Assembly (NCBI GenBank): GCA_026770585.1
Contig: MU646590.1
Span: 430,892-440,913 of the forward strand
DNA: 10,022 bases
Source: Baffinella frigidus
Taxonomy: Eukaryota > Cryptophyceae > Cryptomonadales > Baffinellaceae
Direction of reading: 5' to 3'
The notes beneath the pieces are model-generated. The model did not search any database and had not been told where the DNA came from. It was given only the letters and a program-made list of their open reading frames with translations. Shown here in pieces: positions 1 to 6,103 of the stretch; within the stretch, counting starts at the first letter, position 1, and each line of letters opens with the position of its first letter. A program made the translations under genes and the position numbers.

Positions 1-316
1 CCGTGCGCCCGCCAGGTTCGCCACGTGCAGCATGCCCAGGTCCGTGTCCAGCGCTGCCTTCACCTGCGGCGCGCGCGCCCCTCAGCGCGGGAGTAGCAGG
101 TTGCTCCCTATGTGTTCATAGGAGGTGGGAGAAGATTAATTAGGGCCCTAAGTAAATTTAATTAAGGCAGAATCCGGTCACCTGCCCGTAGGAGGTGGAG
201 TTACAATCCATCCGGAAAATGCTCGTATGAGCGGGTACAGTAAGTGGCACGATGCGCAGCATGTGCGGCGCTGACGCGCCAGCCTGGTTGTTTGGCAATA
301 AATTATCAATCTCTCT
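1..316 (-). CDS. Partial spliced gene, two exons, function unknown
   Basis: On the minus strand an open frame runs from 316 to 182 (45 codons) and ends in TAC GGG CAG at a donor CAG|GTGACC. After a 118-nt candidate intron (181-64) ending in CGCCGCAG, the frame resumes in the same phase at 63 with GTG AAG GCA GCG CTG GAC and stays open to the window edge. The second exon reads VKAALDTDLGMLHVANLAG, with 19 of 21 codons ending in G or C, which is typical of coding DNA in a GC-rich alga. The first exon contains ATG at 262-260 (MLRIVPLTVPAHTS...), which could be the start, or the exon may begin further upstream after an unseen acceptor. An in-frame TGA at 319-317 limits it. I do not recognise the family. 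The phase match across the intron is the main support; the protein is cut by the window edge. Confidence 0.45.
64..181 (-). repeat. Candidate introner-like intron containing a dispersed repeat
   Basis: This 118-bp minus-strand segment starts GTGACCGG and ends CGCCGCAG. Its bulk (105-178) is a copy of a repeat found again at 331-403. The 8-mer TCACCTGC (minus strand GCAGGTGA) occurs at 60-67 and 178-185, exactly spanning both splice junctions. Removing one copy plus the insert restores a continuous reading frame (Y G Q V K A A). An intron made of a repeat inside a target-site duplication is the known hallmark of introner elements. The splicing is inferred. Confidence 0.45.
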
Positions 317-330
317 TCACCTGCCAGCCG

Positions 331-403
331 TCCCTATGTGTTCATAGGAGTGGGAGAAGATTAATTAGGGCCCTAAGTAAATGTAATTAAGGCAGCATCC
401 GGT
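331..403 (-). repeat. Second copy of the 105-178 repeat
   Basis: It is a 73-bp direct repeat of 105-178, differing by one deleted G and a few substitutions. Shared words include CCCTATGTGTTCATAGGA and TTAATTAGGGCCCTAAGTAA. On the minus strand it is followed by GGCAGGTGAAG, the same CAGGTGAAG that follows copy 1, so it may also sit in an intron. I see no good donor on its other side, and the downstream frame meets a TGA at 319-317. Confidence 0.7.
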
Positions 404-641
404 TTGATAGTACATGAAAAAAAAACGTGTTCCCGGATGAGAGCAGCACAGCAGCGCGAGGCACAACAAGGGGGACTACGCTAGACCTGAGGGTAGTCAA
501 TCGCAAAAGTCAACTCATCAGTAGGATCGAGTCAACTTTTGGCAGAATGTACAGGATCCTGTACATTCTCCCATTGTGTCAACTTTTGATTGCTCCCGGT
601 CACGTCTAAAGTAGAAAGCTCCTCCAGGGCGGAAAGAGTGC
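404..641. other. No gene seen; palindrome region
   Basis: It contains an A-run (418-424) and short direct repeats of GTCAACTTTTG. A 60-codon open frame starting at 427 has no family features and overlaps the palindrome at 544-569, so I do not call it a gene. Confidence 0.5.
544..569. repeat. 26-bp perfect palindrome
   Basis: The sequence AGAATGTACAGGA followed by its exact reverse complement TCCTGTACATTCT forms a perfect spacer-free palindrome centred on GGATCC. It is flanked by an 11-bp direct repeat GTCAACTTTTG (531-541 and 578-588). It may be a cruciform-prone site, a dimeric protein site or the relic of a small foldback element. Confidence 0.9.
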
Positions 642-671
642 ATCCGCGAGGGTTGCCGGTTCCGGGTTAGG
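642..671. repeat. 30-bp direct repeat, left copy
   Basis: It begins ATCCGCGAGGGTTGCCGG and recurs exactly at 806-835, with the family X foldback element between the copies. A diverged third version begins near 1084. Confidence 0.9.
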
Positions 672-679
672 TTTGAGGG

Positions 680-790
680 TATTAATTGATTGCTTTTGGC
701 GCAACGAAATTTACTACACAAATGCTCTACTATTACTTGTAAAAGCAAATCGTGTGGTAATTTTCGTTGCCCAAAAGCAATTAATTAATA
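680..790. mobile_element. Foldback MITE-like element, family X copy 1
   Basis: The 111-bp segment has inverted arms of about 45 bp. The left arm starts TATTAATTGATTGCTTTTGG and the reverse complement of the right end starts TATTAATTAATTGCTTTTGG. The outermost bases could be a TA duplication. The central 70 bp (701-770) is related to 9509-9579. No coding capacity is present, so it would be non-autonomous. It lies between two copies of a 30-bp repeat (642-671 and 806-835). Confidence 0.75.
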
Positions 791-805
791 CTTGTATAGA
801 GATGA

Positions 806-1222
806 ATCCGCGAGGGTTGCCGGTTCCGGGTTAGGGTTGCGGGTGTCCTGCCCACCGCCGGCAAGGCCTCGTACCAGGGTGCGGACTTAAGGGTGTGGAG
901 TTTAGGGTGTGAGGCGGTGTGGAGTTTAGGGTGGAGTTAAGGGTGTGGAGTTTAGGGTGTGAGGCGGGGGGGGCGGCAGGGGGGGCTGGCTGACCTGCTC
1001 GCTGTCCACCGGCATGGCGCAGCACAGCAGGGAGCAGCACAGCCACGCGCAACGCTCCCCCGGTGCGCGGGGCGGAGAGAGTGTACCCGCAACGGTTACG
1101 GGTGTCGGGCTAGGGTCCAGGGTGTCCTGCCCACCGCCTCCAAGGCCGCGTACCAGGTGTAGGGCGTGGGGTCTAGGGTGTGAGGCGGCGGGGGTGGCTG
1201 GCTGACCTGCTCGCTGTCCACC
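806..1222. repeat. Duplicated segment with telomere-like words
   Basis: Segment 806-1010 and segment 1084-1222 are diverged copies of one unit. Both contain GGGTGTCCTGCCCACCGCC, then AAGGCC.CGTACCAGG, then TTTAGGGTGTGAGGCGG or a near match, and end in an identical 27-mer starting GGCTGGCTGACCTGC (984-1010 and 1196-1222). The first copy also holds a minisatellite of GTGTGGAGTTTAGGGTGTGAGG-type units (about 893-965) that resemble degenerate TTTAGGG telomere repeats. The identical 27-mer contains the last codons and candidate donor of the exon at 1207-1818, so the duplication appears to have copied the end of that exon. Confidence 0.75.
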
Positions 1223-1818
1223 ATGCGCGTAGCGCCCGCCGTGTCCAGCTCGGCGAGGAGCGAGTGCGTTTTGACGATGTCGCCACCGAACCCCAGCCGT
1301 CGCGCGCGCAGCCGCCCAGAGCATGGCCCCCAGATCTTGTTTGGCAGCTTTGCGCGGAGGTCTGTCAGGAACGCGTCTTCCTCCGCACCAAAATAGGCCG
1401 CTTTTCCCGCGCCGCCCTTCTGGGGGGACTTCTTCCCGGGCGAGAACAGGTGGCCAGGGCTGCGCGCCTTGCTGGGCCCTTTCTTCACCGCCGCGCTGGA
1501 GATTTTGAGCCCGCGCCGCATCGCGCTCCCCAGCACGCTCCCGGGTGACTTGGCCCCGCCAGGGCTGGGCTTTTCCGCTTTGATGCTCGCAGGCACGTTC
1601 ATTCGCGCGTGCCGCGCCGCCCGCCGATCCGCCGACGGCCCCTCGAAGGTGTCATCGTTCTCCCCGCGCATCAGCCCGTCAAGCATGCTACTGGCATGCT
1701 TGGTGCGCCTGTTGTCACGCAGCAGCGTCCGGCAGAAGTCTCTCACCTCTCCCTGCACGGCGTTTTTTGCGTTGGACGCGATGTCCGCGATCTGAAGCGC
1801 CGATGGCCGCGCCGGCAT
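1207..1818 (-). CDS. Basic SPGK-motif protein, coding exon, function unknown
   Basis: The frame opens at ATG 1818-1816, the first ATG after an in-frame TAA about 33 nt upstream. It runs 204 codons (MPARPSALQIADIASNAKN...) to VDSEQ, where CAG|GTCAGC forms a plausible donor at 1207|1206. Residues 1-60 look helical and charged. Residues about 80-155 are rich in Lys, Ser, Pro and Gly, with SPGK and SPQK motifs that resemble CDK sites or the SPKK DNA-contact motifs of histone H1-like proteins, so a chromatin role is possible but is only inference. If unspliced, the frame continues to 1096, adding a proline-rich tail translated from telomere-like repeat, which looks non-native. I do not recognise a family. 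Length, codon choice and non-repetitive composition make this one of the more convincing coding regions in the window. Confidence 0.5.
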
Positions 1819-1845
1819 CACCGTGCAGCTGCGATTGATCGACAC

Positions 1846-2160
1846 GCCTTACAGAGAGTGGAACGTCTGCAGGGATTCGGGCGTGTCTTCTCCTCTGCTC
1901 TCACCAGCCAACTGATTCTCGGCGGTTGGAACGAGTTTGCAAAACTGGTCAAACTCAATCCACCCTGGAGGCAGGGTGGGGGTATTTTGAGCATTCTTAA
2001 GTCAACTCCCCTTGAAAAGGACCGAGCCCTCAGTCCCCCGTGATGAATGGATCTGGTACAAAACGGTCTTACAAGTATTTTAGTGGTACAAATCCTGTCA
2101 ACTTTTGCGATAAAGGGTTATTCGGGATTGGCCGCAAGTCCCCTCCAGGGTGGTTAGAAA
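1846..2160. other. Possible 5' flank of the 1818 gene; no gene seen
   Basis: I see no convincing gene. It contains a small hairpin CCACCCTG/CAGGGTGG (1960-1979), an inverted echo of CCACCCTGGAGG at 2142-2153, the word TGGTACAAA twice (about 2055 and 2084), and GTCAACTTTTGCGA (2097-2110), which echoes the repeats around 531-588. It lies upstream of the minus-strand ATG at 1818, so it may include that gene's promoter or leader. Confidence 0.4.
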
Positions 2161-2680
2161 TTCAAATCGAATCAAAAGGCACAAGGCGACGTTCTGCTCG
2201 ACGTCCCTTGACCTCTGAAGGGCCCTGAGAGCACGGAGACCGATCGATGGAAGCGCGAGCACGTGGTGGTGGTCGACAAGCGGTTGCGCACGTAACGGCG
2301 GGAGGAGGACGAGAGAGTAGTATGGCTGCACACGCGGATTCTGCAGAGGAGAGGAGAGGGAGGCCACACGCAGCACGCCAGACTTTTTGGACGCGCGGGG
2401 CACGCGGATGGACGGGCGCCGGCGGATCTGCATGGTCTCCGCGCTTCTCCTTGGGTGCCTCCCGTTTGCGCGCGGTTTTGCGCCGCCGGTCGCCGGGAGC
2501 ATCGCTGGCTTTTCTCGCGTTCAAATGCAAACTAACTGAATGGGCTGCGGGCGCCACGCGATCGCCGCGGCTCCCTCTACATGCGGAGCACCCCACCCGC
2601 GATGGAATTGACTGGCGGAGCGGCATCGAACCCGCGCGGCACCCCGCGCGGGTTTTTTCTCCGGCGCTGCTCGTCGGATC
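2161..2680. other. GC-rich stretch with overlapping open frames, no gene called
   Basis: Long frames are open on both strands simultaneously (for example 2247-2765 plus and 2162-2749 minus). All are Arg/Ala/Pro-rich without recognisable motifs, as expected from GC-rich non-coding DNA. A terminator-like hairpin lies at 2631-2658. Confidence 0.4.
2631..2658 (+). terminator. Intrinsic-terminator-like hairpin plus T6
   Basis: CCCGCGCGG, loop CACC, then CCGCGCGGG make a perfect 9-bp GC stem followed directly by TTTTTT. The geometry matches a bacterial rho-independent terminator, and the T run alone would also serve as a Pol III stop. In a nuclear context the function is unknown and it could be chance in GC-rich DNA. 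Confidence 0.3.
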
Positions 2681-2692
2681 TTGGCAGTTTCG

Positions 2693-2914
2693 ATGGCGCT
2701 CTCCACCGCCGTCCTCCTGTTTGGCGCCCGCCCGGCCATGTCCAGTCACTGGGCATCATCAATGAGATATGACACGCCAGCCATGCGCTCCCTGCTCCCC
2801 GTTACAGAGCTCCCTGCTCCCCGCTCCCCGCTGCACATCAACCTCCAAGAGGTTGAGGCGTGGCACGCACGCACGGAGCCGTCAGCCGCGAAGGTTCTCG
2901 TCGATGGAATATGA
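2693..2914 (+). CDS. Small hypothetical ORF, possible N-terminal exon
   Basis: From ATG 2693 the frame encodes 73 residues starting MALSTAVLLFGARPAMSS, a short hydrophobic stretch followed by arginine that could be a signal or organelle-targeting peptide. The remainder is Pro/Ser-rich and contains a 14-bp direct repeat, GCTCCCTGCTCCCC (2787-2800 and 2809-2822). It overlaps the start of the next ORF by 11 nt in a different frame. Internal ATG AGA TAT GAC ACG resembles the start of the downstream ORF (ATG GAA TAT GAC ACG), suggesting a local duplication. It may be an exon of the same gene, or not coding at all. Confidence 0.25.
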   Translation: MALSTAVLLFGARPAMSSHWASSMRYDTPAMRSLLPVTELPAPRSPLHINLQEVEAWHARTEPSAAKVLVDGI

Positions 2915-3305
2915 CACGTCAGCCGTCACCTCGTCATCGGAGGTCGTCGCGGAGCGGGAGCTGAAGGACCCGCGGATATCGGGCCCGTCGTCTACGACCT
3001 CGGCTCGCAGCACCGAGGACGGAGACGGATCGTACCTCGATAGAGCATCAGCGGCAGCCGCGAAGGGGGCGGCGGCGGCGGCGGCGCGAGTGCCCAAGGA
3101 CGCATGGAAGTCGGCGGCCGCGGCGGGCTGGCATCGGGTGACGCGGTGGGAGCTCATGGCTCTGCAGCCGCGCGTGCATTTCCAGCAAATGGCATTCTAC
3201 AACGTGTTCGCCGTTGCGACGCGCAGCGTGATGAAGTCGTTGGTGGTGATGCTCTTGGCCCTCTCGACCGGACGGCTCTTCTTCCGCCGCCGCAACCCTT
3301 TCTGA
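2904..3305 (+). CDS. Small putative membrane protein, function unknown
   Basis: The frame encodes 133 residues from ATG 2904 to TGA 3303-3305. Residues 1-45 are acidic and Ser-rich. Residues 50-75 are Ala-rich with scattered Lys, encoded partly by a GCG microsatellite at about 3068-3088. Residues 76-96 contain three aromatic or charged patches (WHRVTRWEL, RVHFQQM). Residues 97-127 are hydrophobic (AFYNVFAVAT, then SLVVMLLALS), interrupted by R107 and K111 and followed by RRRNPF at the C-terminus. A hydrophobic segment this close to the end, capped by arginines, suggests a tail-anchored protein or the last exon of a larger membrane protein. The frame extends upstream to 2769 without a stop, so a longer start is possible. 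I prefer 2904 because the upstream part translates simple repeats. TGTAA follows about 105 nt after the stop. I do not recognise a family. Confidence 0.45.
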   Translation: MEYDTSAVTSSSEVVAERELKDPRISGPSSTTSARSTEDGDGSYLDRASAAAAKGAAAAAARVPKDAWKSAAAAGWHRVTRWELMALQPRVHFQQMAFYNVFAVATRSVMKSLVVMLLALSTGRLFFRRRNPF

Positions 3306-3407
3306 GGCGCGCGGGAGCTGCGTGGAGCTGCTGTGGGGCCCTGGCTGGTGCACCACTGCCCTCGAGTGTTGTGAGAGCACGGGTCGTACTTAGTACCGTG
3401 CAACATA

Positions 3408-3412
3408 TGTAA
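3408..3412 (+). promoter_or_regulatory. Putative polyadenylation signal TGTAA
   Basis: TGTAA is the usual poly(A) signal in chlorophyte algae. This copy lies 103 nt after the stop codon at 3305, a reasonable 3'UTR length. The surrounding ACATATGTAAATACATCGTATGTACATAT is AT-rich in contrast to the GC-rich flank. A 5-mer match is weak by itself. Confidence 0.3.
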
Positions 3413-3516
3413 ATACATCGTATGTACATATTTTGGGGCAGAATGTTCTTCAGATCTGAACACAATTCTCACTGACCTCTCACAGCGAGATCATACTCCC
3501 CGCACGGCTTCATTTA

Positions 3517-3806
3517 GGTCCTTCAGGTTGGTTTAACTCCCGCCACAGGCGGATACTGGAACTTACAGGGGTACCTCGCTCATAAGAAACTGCCCCCACC
3601 CTAGGACCACCATAGGGCCGCGACTGTAGGGTCCTAGCTAGGGGTACCTCGCTCATAAGAAAGCCCCCCCCCCTAGGACCCTACAGTAGGCCTATGTCTA
3701 GGGCCCTACATGTATGGTGGCCCTAGGGGGTTGGGCGTTTCTTATGAGCGAGGTACCCCTGTATCCTGCAGAAAGGCCCTGCTTCCTTTCGGATCGCAGC
3801 AGGCCC
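3517..3806 (+). repeat. Family 2 dispersed repeat, copy a, split by family 1
   Basis: Flanks 3517-3563 (GGTCCTTCAGGTT...AGGCGGATACTGGAACT) and 3764-3806 (CTGCAGAAAGGCCCTGCTTCC...) together match the uninterrupted repeat at 5611-5736. A family 1 element occupies the gap, with TA on each side. Confidence 0.75.
3566..3761. mobile_element. Family 1 MITE, composite copy (A/B)
   Basis: It starts CAGGGGTACCTCGCTCATAAG and ends CTTATGAGCGAGGTACCCCTG, flanked by TA (3564-3565 and 3762-3763). At about 3639 a second left terminus begins inside it (AGGGGTACCTCGCTCATAAG), so it carries two left ends and one right end. The length is 196 bp against 116-118 for single copies. An unequal recombination or partial nested insertion followed by deletion would explain it. 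Confidence 0.8.
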
Positions 3807-3984
3807 CCCCGAAGGGCTCCGAATTATGCATCTTTAGGCGCCCACTTATGTTGTCGAATGCAACCGCTGGATCCGGGCAGTTGCAGGTGTTGGTAAACTT
3901 CAAACAACTTTCCTTGAACTGCAGTCAGTCGTTGCAGAGTTGGGCGCAGCTGTAATATTCCTGCGCTGCACCCTCTCGCCCGTA

Positions 3985-4100
3985 CATGAGTACCTCTCTC
4001 ATAAGAAACTGCCCCCCCATAGGACCACCGTAGGGCCCTAAGCGAGGGCCTACTGTAGGGTCTTAGGGGGAGGCACTTGCGTATGAGGGAGGTACCCCTG
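3985..4100. mobile_element. Family 1 MITE, copy C (diverged)
   Basis: It spans 116 bp, flanked by TA (3983-3984 and 4101-4102), with ends CATGAGTACCTCTCTCATAAG and GGGAGGTACCCCTG. The core holds ACCGTAGGGCCCTA and CTACTGTAGGGTC. Both terminal repeats have point changes, so this is an older copy. Confidence 0.8.
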
Positions 4101-4170
4101 TACCCCCCCCCCTCTCTGCAAAACATCTCCCGAGCCACATCTTGGTCCTCAGGTTCAGGGATCTCTGGAC

Positions 4171-4497
4171 CTTGAACCCTGAAACCTGAACCCTAATCCC
4201 CAAACCCCATTGCTCAAATCCTAAACCTTGGTCTTGGGTCCAGGGTTCGGGATTTAGGGTTTAGGTTTTAGGGTTTAGGATTTGGGCGATGGGGTTTGGG
4301 GTTTGGGGTGTTGGGATTAGGGTGTAGGATTTATGGTTCATCGTTCATGGTTTAGGGTTTAGGGTTTAGGGGTTTAGAGTTGAGGGTTGAGGGGTGAGGG
4401 CTTAGGATTCAGGGTTCAGGGTTCAGGGTTCAGGGTTTAGGGTTCAGGGTTTAGGGATTATGGTTTTAAGGTTCAGGGTTGAGGGCTGTGGGTTAAG
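4171..4497. repeat. Interstitial degenerate telomere-like array
   Basis: The first part (about 4171-4225) is C-rich (CCCTGAAACCTGAACCCTAATCC). From about 4230 to 4497 it is G-rich, with TTTAGGGTTTAGG, GGGTTCAGGGTTCAGGG and TTTGGGGTTTGGGG variants of the plant/green-algal TTTAGGG repeat. The array is flanked by a 10-bp direct repeat TCTCTGGACC (4162-4171 and 4501-4510). Confidence 0.85.
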
Positions 4498-5236
4498 CTT
4501 TCTCTGGACCCTCTGCTTCTCATGGAACGGATCTGACAAACCATCACAGAATGTTCTAGGCTGACCTGTGACCCCGCTTGGGAGGAGAGAGGCCGCAAGG
4601 CCCGACACACAAGCGAGAGAGAACTTACCTTCATTAGTAAACCATTGAGGCTCATCACCTGTCCGACCGAGGCTCACATGACCACGTACACATTTTCAAT
4701 CTAATCCATTTTCTGAAAACATACTGAACCTGCTTCGGAACAACTATCCACGAATCTCTATCCCTTAAGTGCCCAGTAGGCTCATACGCCCTACCGTAGG
4801 GCCCTAGGACCTGCCTAGGACCTCTTGGCCCTCAAATTTGATGGCATGGGCACTTAAGGGGTATCATACGGTGGTGGTAGGCTTAATGTAGTATGACCGG
4901 GCGGTCATGCTTCATGCTACATTAGGGCTAATGCTACATTAGGGTATTGGTAGCCCTGAGGATTTTGCCCTTCGGGATCCTGCCCGCCTTGCTACAATAG
5001 GGCTCGTGCTACATTAAGGCTATGCTTTACCAGCCTCCTTCCAGAGTAACAAACGTGACGTGCAAAACTTACGTGCATTTTCCTGTGCACACATGGTCTG
5101 GCGGAAGTGCTCCGCTCGGGCGCTAGAGACACACGGAGACATCGTGTGCGAGTTAGGCTTCACTGAGAGAAGGACGGAGCCGCACGTGCAGTGGGCGTAC
5201 ATCTCCTTATAGTGGACGTGACTGAGCGGACGTGAC
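4444..5236 (-). CDS. Spliced minus-strand gene fragment, function unknown
   Basis: Three candidate exons share a consistent frame. Exon a (5236-5073) follows acceptor TTTACACAG, encodes SRPLSHVHYKEMYAHCTCGS... through AQENA, and ends at a GTAAGT donor. Exon b (4658-4629) is a 30-nt microexon after CGGACAG that completes Arg and reads DEPQWFTNE, ending at a perfect GAAG|GTAAGT. Exon c starts at 4565 after GGGTCACAG, 63 nt on, and reads GQPRTFCDGLSDPFHEKQ. Both internal introns are phase 1, so the joined frame stays open. Exon a has several Cys and His residues (HCTC, HTMSPC, EHF) that might bind metal. The last codons (from about 4497 to stop 4444) run into the telomere-like array, so the native end is probably lost or borrowed. 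The 414-nt intron (4659-5072) hosts two palindromic elements. The exon upstream of 5236 was not found. It may be a pseudogene or a domesticated fragment. Confidence 0.4.
4761..4861 (+). mobile_element. Family 3 MITE, copy 1
   Basis: It spans 101 bp, flanked by TA (4759-4760 and 4862-4863), with terminal inverted repeats TCCCTTAAGTGCCC and GGGCACTTAAGGGG. The interior has CTACCGTAGGGCCCTAGG and CAAATTTGATGG. It matches 6104-6204 in the opposite orientation at the same length. It lies within the candidate intron 4659-5072. Confidence 0.85.
4878..5022. mobile_element. Palindromic element, family 4
   Basis: Its ends TAGGCTTAATGTAG (4878-4891) and CTACATTAAGGCTA (5009-5022) are inverted repeats matching at 13 of 14 positions. 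Inside, GCTACATTAGGGCTA-type words recur at 4916, 4933, 4991 and 5008. It starts 15 bp after the family 3 copy. Only one copy is in the window, so the boundaries are provisional. Confidence 0.55.
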
Positions 5237-5313
5237 CTGTGTAAAGTCACTCCGGGATCCTACATGGGGCAATATCCCCAGACATGGCTGGGGAAGTTCG
5301 AGGACGTGCTCTG

Positions 5314-5550
5314 CTGGGGTACCTCGCTCGTAAGAAAGCGCTCCCCTCCCCAGGGACCACCACAAGTCCCTAGGCATAGGCCTCCTGTACAGGGGTACCT
5401 CGCTCATAAGAAACTGTCCCCCCCCTAGGACCACCTTACGGCCCTAGGCATAGGTCTACTGTAGGGTCCTAGGGGGCGGCGGTTTCTTATGAGCGAGGTA
5501 CCCCTGTATGGTCCTGGGGAAGGGTATTTCTTATGAGCGAGGTACCCCTG
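5314..5550. mobile_element. Family 1 MITE, copy D, interrupted by copy E
   Basis: The left part 5314-5389 (CTGGGGTACCTCGCTCGTAAG...GGCATAGGCCTCCTGTA) and right part 5509-5550 (TGGTCCTGGGG...GAGCGAGGTACCCCTG) form a 118-bp family 1 element once the inner copy and one TA are removed. The outer flanks are TG and CA rather than TA, consistent with decay. A 10-bp inverted repeat AGGACGTGCT/AGCACGTCCT (5301-5310 and 5559-5568) lies just outside. Confidence 0.85.
5390..5506. mobile_element. Family 1 MITE, copy E, nested in D
   Basis: This 117-bp element has near-perfect 24-bp termini (CAGGGGTACCTCGCTCATAAGAAA in both arms) and flanking TA duplications (5388-5389 and 5507-5508). It sits inside the core of copy D at the TA of CTGTA. 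The intact termini and clean target duplication make it the best reference copy. Confidence 0.9.
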
Positions 5551-5610
5551 CAAGGCGAAGCACGTCCTGAGCAGCGAGATATCAAGCTTCGAACCCCTGT
5601 CTCGCCCGTT

Positions 5611-5736
5611 ACGTCCTGGAGGTTCTTCGAGCTCCCAACATAGGCGGACACCGGAACTTGTTCTGTAGAAAGGCCATGCTTCCTTTCGAATCACATCAAG
5701 CCCCCCTCCCCTGTACAGAGGATCGCGGCAGAAACC
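5611..5736 (+). repeat. Family 2 dispersed repeat, copy b
   Basis: The uninterrupted copy contains GGTTCTTCGAGCTCCCAAC, ATAGGCGGACACCGGAAC, GTAGAAAGGCCATGCTTCC and CTGTACAGAGGATCGCGGC. It matches 6362-6482 in inverted orientation and 3517-3806 around an insertion. No open frame of note; class unknown. Confidence 0.8.
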
Positions 5737-5877
5737 GGCTAACGCAAACCGCGGCATCAGCTGCGTGGGCAGTTACAAAAGAGTCGCAGGTTATGAGCCT
5801 ATCCTAGGACCGGCCACAGGGACGCACAAGACAAGGCTCTGCACTCAATTCCCGCGGGCAATCACGCGACTACAGTA

Positions 5878-5994
5878 CAGGGATACCTCGATTACAAGAA
5901 AACGTCACCCCCCTAGGACGACCATAGGGCCCTAGGCATAGCCCTACTGTAGGGTCCTACGGGGAGGCGTTTTCTTGTAATCGAGGTACCCCTG
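5878..5994. mobile_element. Family 1 MITE, copy F (variant termini)
   Basis: It spans 117 bp with TA duplications at 5876-5877 and 5995-5996. Both arms read CAGGG.TACCTCGATTACAAG, where the other copies have GCTCATAAG. The core keeps CCATAGGGCCCTAGGCATAG and CTACTGTAGGGTCCTA. It represents a subfamily with coordinated changes in both terminal repeats. Confidence 0.9.
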
Positions 5995-6103
5995 TAGCGC
6001 GCCCAGAGATACATCCAGGAGCAGGAACGCTCACGCCCGGAAACGCTCCACAGCTCTAGCAGCCGCACATCTCCAAACCGCGCCCCGCCCCCCGGCTGTG
6101 CTA

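Noticed and set aside
926-1324. Second protein-coding ORF on the minus strand
   Set aside because: It mostly translates the duplicated telomere-like segment and an alternative frame of the SPGK exon.
2610-2715. tRNA gene on the minus strand
   Set aside because: GGGTTCGATGCCGC followed by TCCGCCA resembles a T-arm and acceptor end, but the T stem does not pair properly, the acceptor pairs only over 5 bp, and no anticodon arm could be found.
2162-2765. Long overlapping ORFs on both strands
   Set aside because: They are Arg/Ala/Pro-rich, unrecognisable and simultaneously open on opposite strands, as expected of GC-rich non-coding sequence.
3710-4138. ORFs with MSEVPLY/RGTSLIRK peptides as genes
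   Set aside because: They translate family 1 and family 2 repeats and change frame with each copy.
4171-4497. Head-to-head telomere fusion
   Set aside because: A fusion would show G-rich then C-rich units on one strand; here the order is C-rich then G-rich.
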